Source of the DNA: CAVVMA01 sp963830715
GTDB lineage: Bacteria > Desulfobacterota > Binatia > Binatales > Binataceae
Direction of reading: 5' to 3'
Length of the DNA stretch: 64,000 nt
Assembly (NCBI GenBank): GCA_963830715.1
Contig: CAWHNS010000005.1
Span: 62,001-126,000 of the forward strand
The position numbers and the translations under genes are program-made. Positions within the stretch are counted from its first letter, which is position 1, and each line of letters begins with the position of its first letter. The notes beneath the pieces are model-generated. The model was not told the DNA's origin and did not search any database. It was given only the letters and a program-made list of their open reading frames with translations. Below, piece after piece: positions 26,319 through 34,146 of this stretch.

Positions 26319-28475
26319 TCACTGGCTCGTGTAGTACAGGGCGCAATAGGTGACAGACATCGGCGTGGTTATGCCGCCCAGTCGGGTCGAGCCGTTCTGC
26401 ATCGTGAACTTGAGGGTGCTGTTGAATTCCACCGGGTCCGAGGCGTGTACGCGGTATGCACCCACCATCGCCGGGCTGGGGCCTGTCATATAGGTTTCTC
26501 CGGTGTTCTTCCCAATCAGGATTCGCAACGGGGCCGCGGCGCAACTTTGCCCGCCATTGTCGACGAAGTACCACGGGAAATTAAAGTAGTCTTCGGCTCC
26601 CGCCTCCTCATAGGTGCGCGTGCCGTCCACCCAATAGGATTCCGACCCCTCCAGAAACGGGCAAGCATTCTGCCCGGACTGAAAGATGTAGTTTGACCAC
26701 AGGGCGCCCGGCCCGGCGTTCAAATTCCAAACAGTTCCTTCGGTTCCCGCCGGGGCCGGGATTGAGATCGAACCACAGGCCGACCGGAGGTGCTTATACC
26801 GGTTCCACGGCGGTGCTATACGGTTCCAGTTGAGCGCGTATTCGGTCATCCCAAACAGGTACATCGTGCTCGTACCGCCATTCGTGACGTTGACTCGCAC
26901 CTGGCTCGTGAACGGAACGCGCACATAGCTGGTGAAGCCCTCACCCATGAAACCGCGATACAGGTACTGACTGTGATACCCGAAGTAATCGCTCTGGAAG
27001 TTCGCCAACGGCGACGTGTTGCCGCCGTTGCCGCGCATGCCGCGCGCCGCGACGAAATCCACGAGTGGCGCGTTGACCGAGGGAACGCCGGACGCAATGT
27101 CTCCGTCGGTATAGATTTGGATCATGCTGGCGTCGAGTGAATTGGGGTCATAGCTGCCGATGTCGATCATCAGCCGGAGAATCTCGCCGGGGCCGCCGCT
27201 GATGTTCGCAATCGTCGCAGCGGCTCCCCCCGCAACCGTAAGTGCGTCCGGGATGCCGTCGACGATGGTCGGCACGCCGTAGAGTTTGCCGGTGTCGCCG
27301 CCCAAAGCGAGGGGCGAATCGGGCACCACTTGCGCGCTCCCCGGCGGTGCGGGCGGTACCGGTGGAGTCGGACTTGGGGCCGAGGTCGCGACGGGCGTTG
27401 ACGTTGGAGCCGTATGCGTGGGAGGAGGCGTCGGGATCGGAGTGGGCGTTGCGATCGGAGGCGGCGGAATCGGAGTGGGCGTTGCGATCGGGGGCGGCGC
27501 AGGGATCGGAGTCGGTGTCGGACTCCGGGTTGGAACTGGTGTAGCCGTGGGTTGCTCCAATGCGATCATGACGCCCGAGCCGCAGCTCTCGTAGCTTGGG
27601 GTTGTGGTTCGCTGATAGACGGGATGCGTACCCGCCGCGACCGAGAAAGCGTGAGCCGGATCCGCGATTGTTGCAGTGCCATTGCCGAACGGGCCGTCAT
27701 CAGTGAGTTGAGGACTCAAATCGTTATTCCAGGTCAGGGGTTGATATGTGTTGTTGGCGACGATCACTCCGAACAATGCATCTCTAGCCCATGTAGTCCT
27801 GATCGCCGGATTGTCGAACTGGATCCACTGAGTGCCTGCGGGCGGGCAGTAAGTGTAATAAGCGGTTCCGTCCAGAGTAGCGGGGCTGAGCAGGTTGGTC
27901 AGCTCCCAGAGCCAGGCTGCCATCAATCCGCTCCCACCCTGCGTCGCGAGCTGCACAGCCCCCATCCCGCCGCAGTTGGAGCCGATCCAAACTTCCGCAT
28001 CGGCCATCCCGAAACCGGCGGCGGAGGTGTTGTACACACTGCCTGCGTACCAAGTCGAGCAGTTGCCGGTAGGAGCAGCGAGATAAGTGGTGCTGCCGGC
28101 ATAAGCCAGCACCAGGGTGTCTCCGCTCGTGACCGAGCCGGGCGCGACGACCAGGGCAGAGGCGGTGGATCTCGCGTTGTAACACTCTTGTGCGATGCCG
28201 CCGCCGGGTTGAATGCAGCTGCCAGGGGGCAACGACATAAGCGCCACAGCGGGCCTGGCGAACTTCCGTTGCCGGTTCCCTGCGTAGGCGCTAGTGGGTG
28301 TGGCCTTCGGCGTGGGCCGCGCGGCCTGGGCCGCTGCAGGCGCCGGCGCGACCGAAAACAAGTTCGGTGTCGCCCGCGAACTCGGGTTCTGAGGCGCGGC
28401 GGACGGAGAAGATGCTGCAATCAGAATCGCGGTCAGGACAAATGGCAGCACGACTCCCCTTCTTTGGCGCCCCAT
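26319..28475 (-). CDS. Secreted Thr-Pro-stalked protein with GH172-like domain
   Basis: A 718-residue protein starting at ATG 28475 behind AGGGGG. The signal peptide includes VVLPFVLTAILIAA. A Cys-bearing beta-rich module (about 80-300) is followed by a Pro-rich stalk with PTPTPI repeats (about 305-375) and a GH172/DUF2961-like domain (380-718). That domain is nearly the same as in the gene at 22030-25993, including GEDYFNFPWYF-type and YRVHASDPVEF motifs. The N-terminal module is different from its neighbour, so the catalytic-type cassette has been combined with new partners. It is intact, unlike most neighbours. The substrate is unknown; a furanoside polymer is a reasonable guess. Confidence 0.8.
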   Translation of the reverse strand: MGRQRRGVVLPFVLTAILIAASSPSAAPQNPSSRATPNLFSVAPAPAAAQAARPTPKATPTSAYAGNRQRKFARPAVALMSLPPGSCIQPGGGIAQECYNARSTASALVVAPGSVTSGDTLVLAYAGSTTYLAAPTGNCSTWYAGSVYNTSAAGFGMADAEVWIGSNCGGMGAVQLATQGGSGLMAAWLWELTNLLSPATLDGTAYYTYCPPAGTQWIQFDNPAIRTTWARDALFGVIVANNTYQPLTWNNDLSPQLTDDGPFGNGTATIADPAHAFSVAAGTHPVYQRTTTPSYESCGSGVMIALEQPTATPVPTRSPTPTPIPAPPPIATPTPIPPPPIATPTPIPTPPPTHTAPTSTPVATSAPSPTPPVPPAPPGSAQVVPDSPLALGGDTGKLYGVPTIVDGIPDALTVAGGAAATIANISGGPGEILRLMIDIGSYDPNSLDASMIQIYTDGDIASGVPSVNAPLVDFVAARGMRGNGGNTSPLANFQSDYFGYHSQYLYRGFMGEGFTSYVRVPFTSQVRVNVTNGGTSTMYLFGMTEYALNWNRIAPPWNRYKHLRSACGSISIPAPAGTEGTVWNLNAGPGALWSNYIFQSGQNACPFLEGSESYWVDGTRTYEEAGAEDYFNFPWYFVDNGGQSCAAAPLRILIGKNTGETYMTGPSPAMVGAYRVHASDPVEFNSTLKFTMQNGSTRLGGITTPMSVTYCALYYTSQ
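26322..27340 (-). repeat. Copy B of the duplicated GH172-like segment
   Basis: This is the partner of 22033-23080, in direct orientation about 4.3 kb away. Differences are scattered and mostly silent or conservative. The two copies could recombine and delete the region between them. Confidence 0.85.
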
Positions 28476-28797
28476 CAGTGATCCCCCTTTTGGTCCTCAA
28501 GCACTCCCACGATTTGCAATCAATGGGCCGAGGCGAGAAGGGGCCAAAACCTGCCGTGAGCGCAATAATGGTCAACAGGAATGGACAGCGAGTCAGTGCT
28601 GTCCTAAGTCAGGACACTACTCGCGACTGTGAATCGGATGCCGGATCGCTTGCATGGGCCCGACGGAATCTGCTTCGCGTAGATCCTTCAGCTTCGCTGC
28701 GCTCGCTTCAGGATCACAGGTTGGAGCCGTTTATTGCTGTCATTCTGAGCTGAGGCGACAGCCGAAGGCGAAGAATCTACGCGAAGCGATTCGTCGG
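28476..28797. other. Intergenic region with an imperfect inverted repeat
   Basis: No gene is supportable here. It contains the upstream region of the GH172-like gene and a long imperfect inverted repeat at 28676-28783. The repeat arm nearest DUF1054 may act as a terminator or be a dispersed repeat. Confidence 0.5.
28676..28783. repeat. Imperfect inverted repeat, dispersed-element type
   Basis: The left arm (28676-28718) begins CGCGTAGATCCTTCAGCTTC. The right arm (28739-28783) is its imperfect reverse complement and ends GAAGAATCTACGCG. The spacer is 20 bases. Palindromes with this GATCCTTC/GAAGAATCT theme are common as dispersed intergenic elements in environmental genomes. It sits between two genes, both on the minus strand. 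Confidence 0.7.
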
Positions 28798-29418
28798 TTA
28801 CGCGGCCGAGCGCAGGATACGGTAGAGCGGCTCGAGCTCGCGAAATGCCTCGAGCACTTCGGCGCGATCGACTCTCAGCGCTTCGTCCACGCTCCATCCG
28901 AAACCGACGTCGAGCGCCCCGGTTTTTTTCGTCAGCCGCTGCGCGACTTCGCTCCAGAATTCATCGCTTATCGCTTCGCGGCGGGGCAACTGCGCGAAGT
29001 CCCATCTGTCGTAGCGGGCGAGCGGAGCGGCCCTGAACGATCTGCTGAGCGCGCCGGCCTTCTTTTCGATTCCGCGCGCCATCTCGGGCCGCCGGTCAGC
29101 CTCGGATTTCACCACCGCGCGCGCGTGGATGCCGGACCCGGAGATGCACAATGCCAGATAACCATACCGTTTGTAGCCCCTGGGCGAGGGGCCGAATGCG
29201 GCCCAGGTTTCAGGCGGCGGATTGACCGTGCGTCTGGCGTGCCGCGCGACGTGCGGGAAGAACTCCATGTGCAGCGTGCGCGCGAGTTCGGGGGCCAGCT
29301 CGCCGCCCAGCCGGAGCAGCCGGGGGCGCACGCGCGCATAGATTTGCTGCATTCGATCGTCGAAGCCCTCGACCTTGAACACGCCGAAATCGGCCCGCGT
29401 AAATCCCAGCGTCGCCAC
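28798..29418 (-). CDS. DUF1054 (UPF0637/YktB-like) protein
   Basis: A 206-residue protein matching the DUF1054 family, best known from Bacillus (YktB). The diagnostic stretch is HVARHARRTVNPPPETWAAF followed by RGYKRYGYLAL, with an N-terminal FTRADFGVFKVEGFDDRM. The function is unknown; structures of the family show a single alpha/beta domain. It is followed upstream by a GFA-family gene whose stop lies 3 bases before this start, so they form a pair. The family is unusual outside Firmicutes, which hints at horizontal transfer. Confidence 0.85.
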   Translation of the reverse strand: MATLGFTRADFGVFKVEGFDDRMQQIYARVRPRLLRLGGELAPELARTLHMEFFPHVARHARRTVNPPPETWAAFGPSPRGYKRYGYLALCISGSGIHARAVVKSEADRRPEMARGIEKKAGALSRSFRAAPLARYDRWDFAQLPRREAISDEFWSEVAQRLTKKTGALDVGFGWSVDEALRVDRAEVLEAFRELEPLYRILRSAA

Positions 29419-29421
29419 GGT

Positions 29422-29799
29422 TTATGTTCTCTCCGATTGCCGCTCGCGCTGCGCTTGCTCCCAGTTGCGGCCGTCGAAGCGATCGCGCTCGAGCTTCGAG
29501 ACGTCCACGCCTTCGAGGCATCGCGCGTTGACGTCGATCTTGCCGGGGTCCGACCTTGCGATGTAGAACGGCGCGACACCGCACACCGGGCAGAAATGAT
29601 GCTTGGCGGTGCGAGTGTTGAACTGGTAGGTCGCCAGATCGCCTGCCGGCGTCAGCATCCGGAAGCTCTCACGCGGCACGATCCAGTGCAGGTAGGCCTT
29701 TTTCATGCAGATCGAACAGTTGCACTCGCTGACCCTGCGAAGTTCACCTTCGACCTCGTACGCGATTCGCCCGCAGTGGCATCCGCCGCGATAAGTCAT
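29422..29799 (-). CDS. GFA/CENP-V family zinc-binding protein
   Basis: A 125-residue GFA-domain protein. Zinc ligands are visible in GGCHCGRIAYEV, CNCSICMKK and HHFCPVCGVAPF. Members were named for glutathione-dependent formaldehyde activation, but most have no proven activity. It is cotranscribed with DUF1054 (3-base gap). A second GFA protein is encoded at 58451-58906, with low similarity to this one. Confidence 0.85.
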   Translation of the reverse strand: MTYRGGCHCGRIAYEVEGELRRVSECNCSICMKKAYLHWIVPRESFRMLTPAGDLATYQFNTRTAKHHFCPVCGVAPFYIARSDPGKIDVNARCLEGVDVSKLERDRFDGRNWEQAQRERQSERT

Positions 29800-29927
29800 A
29801 GGTCAGAAGCTTAGTCCAGTTCGCGGCGATTCCTAAGCGGCCCGCGCGTTGAGATCGACGGTTCGCGTTTGATGGCGCTCGTGCTATGAAGGGGCACCAT
29901 CGCTGATGAAAGGAAGGAAGCTGAGCA

Positions 29928-31083
29928 ATGTCGCTGATAGACGGACAATGCGATTCTCGTTTTGAGCCGGTGCGCAAAGCGTTCGCCGGGAATTTCGAAG
30001 CCCTGGGCGAGGTCGGCGCGGCGGTCGCTGTGACCCTCGATGGGCGGCCGGTCGTTGATTTGTGGGGTGGCCACATGGAGAAAGAGCGGGTTCGTCCGTG
30101 GACTCGCGACACGCTGGTCAATGTCTATTCGACCACCAAGGGCCTGACCGCGATTTGCGCGCATCGATTGGTAGATAGCGGAGCGCTCGACGTTGACGCT
30201 CCGGTCGCGCGCTATTGGCCCGAGTTCGCCCAGGCCGGCAAGGAGAAAATCCCCGGTCCGATAGCTGTTGAGTCATCGCGCCGGACTTCCCGCGATCAAA
30301 AAGCCGCTTCCGGTCGAGGCGGTATATCAATGGAATACGATGTGCGCGGCACTGGCGGAGCAGGAACCGTGGTGGGAGCCCGGCACGCGGCACGGCTATC
30401 ACGCGCTGACCTTTGGATGGCTGGTTGGCGAGGTGGTGCGAAGAGTCGCGGGAGTTAGTCTCGGGACGTACTTCCGCAAGGAGTTGGCCGAACCGCTCGG
30501 CCTCGATTGCCATATCGGGCTGGATGCCCGCCATGATTCGAGGACCGCGGAAGTGATCGCCGCGCCGCCGCTTCCGCCGGAACAAGCCGCGATGTTCGAG
30601 CAGATGATGGGACGCGACAGTGTCCTCGGGAAGGCTCTCAACAATCCTCCGACGCTGGCCAGGCCCGGCGCCGTCAACTCGCGAGAATGGCGAGCAGCTG
30701 AAATTCCCGCCGCCAACGGACATACGACGGCGCGCGCGCTCGCCCGGCTATACGGTGCGCTCGCGATCGGCGGCGAGATCGACGGCTTTCGCGTCCTGAC
30801 GCCGGCCGGAATCGAGCGATGTTACACCGAGCAGTCGTACGGTCCGGACGCCGTGCTCGTGATCCAGACGCGCTTCGGCCAGGGATTCATGCTCACGCAG
30901 CCCGGATGGCCGCTTGGGCCGAACCCGCGCGTCTTCGGACATCCGGGCGCGGGCGGTTCGATCGGATTCGCGGACCCGGACGCAAAGGTGAGCTTCGGCT
31001 ACACGATGAACCAGATGGGGCAGGGGATCATCACCTTCGAGCGCGCAGCCGCGCTGACCAAGGCGGTCTACGAGTGCGTCTGA
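29928..31083 (+). pseudogene. Serine hydrolase, beta-lactamase/EstB-like, broken
   Basis: A class C beta-lactamase-fold serine hydrolase. The catalytic SxxK is in NVYSTTKGLTAI near residue 70, a Tyr motif candidate is in HGYHALTFGWL, and the HPGAGGSIGFADP segment near the end replaces KTG. ATG 29928 is preceded by GGAAGG. The frame shifts near 30253 (an extra base in a CCCCGG run). In the rejoined frame a TAG at 30262-30264 falls where relatives have Gln or Glu before LLSHRAGLP. Two lesions within 12 bases suggest real decay more than in other broken genes here. If active it would be an esterase or peptidase. Confidence 0.75.
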
Positions 31084-31108
31084 TCGGGCGAAGCCGGCGG
31101 CGCGTTCG

Positions 31109-31993
31109 CTAGACGCCGGTCGCTTCGAGCACTGCGCATCGCAGCTTGAAGAAGTGGATCATCGAGGTCAGGTAGCAGACCCGCCACGGAGCGCTGATCG
31201 CCTTCTGGCTCAGATCCATCTTCAACCGCGATCCGATGGCCTCGTAGGTGTTCTGGATTCGCTTGAAGAACTTGTCGGTCTTTCCGGGTTCGAGCCGGTC
31301 GAGCCGGCCGATGGTCCTGATCATGTCGGGCGTGTAGGCGGATAGCGCCACGAGCGAATCCGCGAACAACTCGTTCTCATCGCGCAGGTGAGAGGTGAAA
31401 GTTCCCTCCATGAATGCGGTCATCGGGGCGGTCTCGCCGACCATCGCGCCGTACAGATAATGGCCGAGTTCATGGCCGAAGGTCGCCGCGACCGCGGCCG
31501 GATGATGGGCGGTATTGAGGAAGATGACGAACCTGGACTTGCGTCCGACCTCGGCCCGGCAGAAAAAGCCGCGCAACGCCAGGCCGGCGCCGCGCCGGTA
31601 TGGCTCGGCGCGGACCTCGATCTCGCGGGGGCCGAAACGCTTCACCAGATGATCGAATCTGTCGGGCTCGGCCCATTCCTTCCAGATGTCGGCGCGGCTC
31701 TTTATGTCGGTATCGACGGCGCGGGCGAGTTCGCTCAACAGCGGCTTGGAGGGCATCCCGGGCGCCTCCTGATAGTCCGCCGCCAGCACCTGCTTGAGGT
31801 CGCCGAGCTGCGCCATCACGCGCTTGCCCAGCGAGGCGAACGGGATCCTGATCTCCTCCAACAGGCGGGATACGAGCGCGTCAACCTCTCGTACGCTGAG
31901 GGCGTCCGGAGCGCTCGCGTTGCCGACCCGGCGTCCAGCCGCCATCAGTGTGGATCTGACATTCACCAGTGAAGCCATCGCCGCCTCCACCAC
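31109..31993 (-). CDS. HExxH metallopeptidase, M78/IrrE-like
   Basis: A protein of up to 294 residues with the zinc motif GHELGHYLYG near residue 175 and a downstream acidic FADSLVAL motif (NELFADSLVALS), as in the M78/ImmA/IrrE group. No helix-turn-helix is visible, unlike IrrE itself. The N-terminal 100 residues are helical. ATG 31993 or 31978 may be the start. The target is unknown; relatives cleave repressors in stress responses or phage control. Confidence 0.65.
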   Translation of the reverse strand: MVEAAMASLVNVRSTLMAAGRRVGNASAPDALSVREVDALVSRLLEEIRIPFASLGKRVMAQLGDLKQVLAADYQEAPGMPSKPLLSELARAVDTDIKSRADIWKEWAEPDRFDHLVKRFGPREIEVRAEPYRRGAGLALRGFFCRAEVGRKSRFVIFLNTAHHPAAVAATFGHELGHYLYGAMVGETAPMTAFMEGTFTSHLRDENELFADSLVALSAYTPDMIRTIGRLDRLEPGKTDKFFKRIQNTYEAIGSRLKMDLSQKAISAPWRVCYLTSMIHFFKLRCAVLEATGV

Positions 31994-32118
31994 CTCTGCC
32001 GCATTCCGTTTGGCTTATCTCAGCGCGCGCGATTATAGTCACGAAAACGGCAGGCAACACAAGATGGGCGGGGGCAATATGATACCGGGGAGTAGGGTGT
32101 GCCTCGGATGCATCGGTC

Positions 32119-32955
32119 ATGCCAAGGCGAAATGACCTGATAAGTATCGCGCTTGGAGAGCCACTCCCCCAAGCGAAAACCTCGAAAAGTCGCGGGACTT
32201 CCGAATTGCCCTCCGATGACGGCGTCCAGACGGGCGCAGTGGAGTCCCCGTCTCCGGAGACCTCCGGCAATGCTGGCAATCCTGAGGAGGCGCCGCAGGA
32301 CTCAGTCGAACGCGGTGAGGAACTCGAGGGCTATATCGAGGTTCGCCCGATCGGTACAACGCAGGGGCTCAGAGAGTTGGCGCAACTCTACAAAAAGACT
32401 GGAGGTGAACTCGGCGCGCTGGAGCGCAAGGTCCACATGATGCTGTGGCCGCTGGCCCTCCACTTCGGGCTCTACTGGATACGGCCGGGCCGCGACAACA
32501 AGCGCCCGCCGCTGGTTGGCGCGTTCTGGGCGCGATCGTTGGCTGAGGCACCGCTGACGCTGGGCCATCTGTACCCGCCGGCGCTCTTCAAAGGGCTGTT
32601 GGCCGGCGATATTTTCGAATTCGGAGGGATGGCGCTGGATCCGGACTTCCGAGCCGACCGACTGATGCCGGTGCTGATGGACACCATCCGTCTGTTTCTG
32701 TTCTCGCGCCGGCCGGAACTGGTGATCGCGACCCACGTCGAATCAATGCACGAGCTTTACAAGCAGCTCGGGCTCAAGACCGTCGGCAACCGCCCGGTCG
32801 ATCACCCGCACGTTGCGGGCGTCAAGGTCTACCTGATGTACGGGCGGTTCAAAGACCTGGCCGGGCCCATTTCATGTAGCGCAGCACGAAAGCCTCCGTG
32901 CCCGGTTCAGCGCCGGCCATTGCCGCCGGAAACGCGATGGGTCGGCGTTTCCTGA
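32119..32955 (+). CDS. Putative GNAT-fold acyltransferase-like protein
   Basis: A 278-residue protein. The first 65 residues are acidic and probably disordered. The rest resembles an acetyltransferase fold: a strand and helix in GGMALDPDFRADRLMPVLMD, then LVIATHVESMHELYKQLGLK, a typical C-terminal GNAT core. The match is by pattern only and no exact family is known to me. The C-terminal 30 residues are basic and overlap the end of the convergent gene at 32907. Confidence 0.5.
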   Translation: MPRRNDLISIALGEPLPQAKTSKSRGTSELPSDDGVQTGAVESPSPETSGNAGNPEEAPQDSVERGEELEGYIEVRPIGTTQGLRELAQLYKKTGGELGALERKVHMMLWPLALHFGLYWIRPGRDNKRPPLVGAFWARSLAEAPLTLGHLYPPALFKGLLAGDIFEFGGMALDPDFRADRLMPVLMDTIRLFLFSRRPELVIATHVESMHELYKQLGLKTVGNRPVDHPHVAGVKVYLMYGRFKDLAGPISCSAARKPPCPVQRRPLPPETRWVGVS

Positions 32956-33359
32956 CTGCGGAACGCGGCCCCAAGCTTCTGGTCGTTGGAAATCCGCCGT
33001 CTTGTGAGCTGGGCGCGGCGGCATGCGGCTGCCCCGATCTTGCTCTGGATCCTGGCCCGCCTGCGGCTCAACGCGGAGACCACTTCCGAATAGATCTTGA
33101 GCTGCAGGCCGAGTTCGAACCAGTAGCACGGCTGGCAAACCGGAGCGCACAGTCCGGTATCGTCGGGGCCCGGACAGCGGAACCGGGCTGCGCATCCAAC
33201 GCAGTGATGGGCGTGAGGAGCGAGCGCCCGCCGGCGTGCCGCGCCGGAAGGCGGCCAGGGCAGCGGTCTCAACTCGAGTGGCTCCGGCTCCGCGCGGCGC
33301 CGGGCGCGGACCCGCGCGCCGGCTGTGGGCGCAAGAGCAGCGGCCTGATGATTCCCCAT
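32907..33359 (-). CDS. Small Cys-rich protein of unknown function
   Basis: A 150-residue frame with a central Cys cluster (HCVGCAARFRC, then GLCAPVCQPCY) followed by a helix with many charged residues (SEVVSALSRRRARI). The cluster has four or more Cys and could bind zinc. ATG 33359 is directly preceded by a promoter-like pair, which supports it as a real gene. Its 3' end overlaps the convergent neighbour by 49 bases, and the basic ends may be frame artefacts. Confidence 0.5.
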   Translation of the reverse strand: MGNHQAAALAPTAGARVRARRRAEPEPLELRPLPWPPSGAARRRALAPHAHHCVGCAARFRCPGPDDTGLCAPVCQPCYWFELGLQLKIYSEVVSALSRRRARIQSKIGAAACRRAQLTRRRISNDQKLGAAFRSQETPTHRVSGGNGRR

Positions 33360-33366
33360 GGATCTT

Positions 33367-33394
33367 AAGTTAAGCCAGTTCTACAGTAAGTCAA
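33367..33394 (-). promoter_or_regulatory. Candidate sigma-70-type promoter for the Cys-rich gene
   Basis: On the minus strand TTGACT (33394-33389), a 16-base spacer and TAACTT (33372-33367) lie just upstream of ATG 33359. Transcription would start close to the ATG, giving a leaderless or nearly leaderless mRNA. The match is by eye only. Confidence 0.35.
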
Positions 33395-33455
33395 GACTGT
33401 ACTACAGACTGTTTTATCGAGGAGGGGTGCGATCGGCCCCCGGCCCGGCGCGGGG

Positions 33456-33848
33456 TTACGACTTGAAGGCGGAGCGCAGCGTCTTGAGTATGAACACGAA
33501 ATCGGACGGCGTGTGGACGTCGCCCATCAGTCCGACCTGCGAGATTATGTCGATTTCCTCGGGCGCCAGCGCGTAATCGCGCCTGAGCTTCCGGTTGGTG
33601 CGGAAGGTGTTCCAGGCGCGGCTTAACCGGGCACGCCGGCCGGATGCGGCGGCGATCTCGCCGACCGACACCCGATCGGCGCATTCGAGGCCGTGCGGCG
33701 CCATCAATCGCGGATGCTCCTGAACCCTCCCGGGCGGGGATTGCGAGCGCGGGCCGGCCGCGGCGTCCTTCTTTACAAGGGGAGCGGCGGCGGCGCTGGC
33801 CCGACGCTTCCTGCGGGTCGATCCCGGAGAGCTTTTACGCTGGCTCAT
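33456..33848 (-). CDS. Small basic hypothetical protein
   Basis: A 130-residue frame beginning MSQRKSSPGSTRRKRR. The N-terminal half is basic and low in structure. The C-terminal part (WNTFRTNRKLRRDYALAPEE, then LMGDVHTPSDFVFIL) looks like a folded domain of about 60 residues. No family is recognised. It is divergent from the esterase gene to its right. Confidence 0.45.
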   Translation of the reverse strand: MSQRKSSPGSTRRKRRASAAAAPLVKKDAAAGPRSQSPPGRVQEHPRLMAPHGLECADRVSVGEIAAASGRRARLSRAWNTFRTNRKLRRDYALAPEEIDIISQVGLMGDVHTPSDFVFILKTLRSAFKS

Positions 33849-34146
33849 GTTGAGTGAATTTTGGAAGAACCCCCTTCGGCGCCTTCAAAGCGAAACATTG
33901 CTCACGCAACAGTGTCGTAACACTTTGCCGGCGGTCTGTCAACAACAAGGCGTAAATTGCGTCAACAAGGCGACTTGGATTGACAACCGGCTGTCGGCGG
34001 CGGCGGGTCGAAACCGGGTTCCGCGGGTTGTGATCGCCGGCGGAATTCCCGCTGTTCGTGCGCGTCGCGGAGATCGTGTAACTTGGGCCGCGATGGTTCT
34101 TGGTGCGACAACGGTGAGCGCCGCAATCCGCGCGGGACGCAAGATC

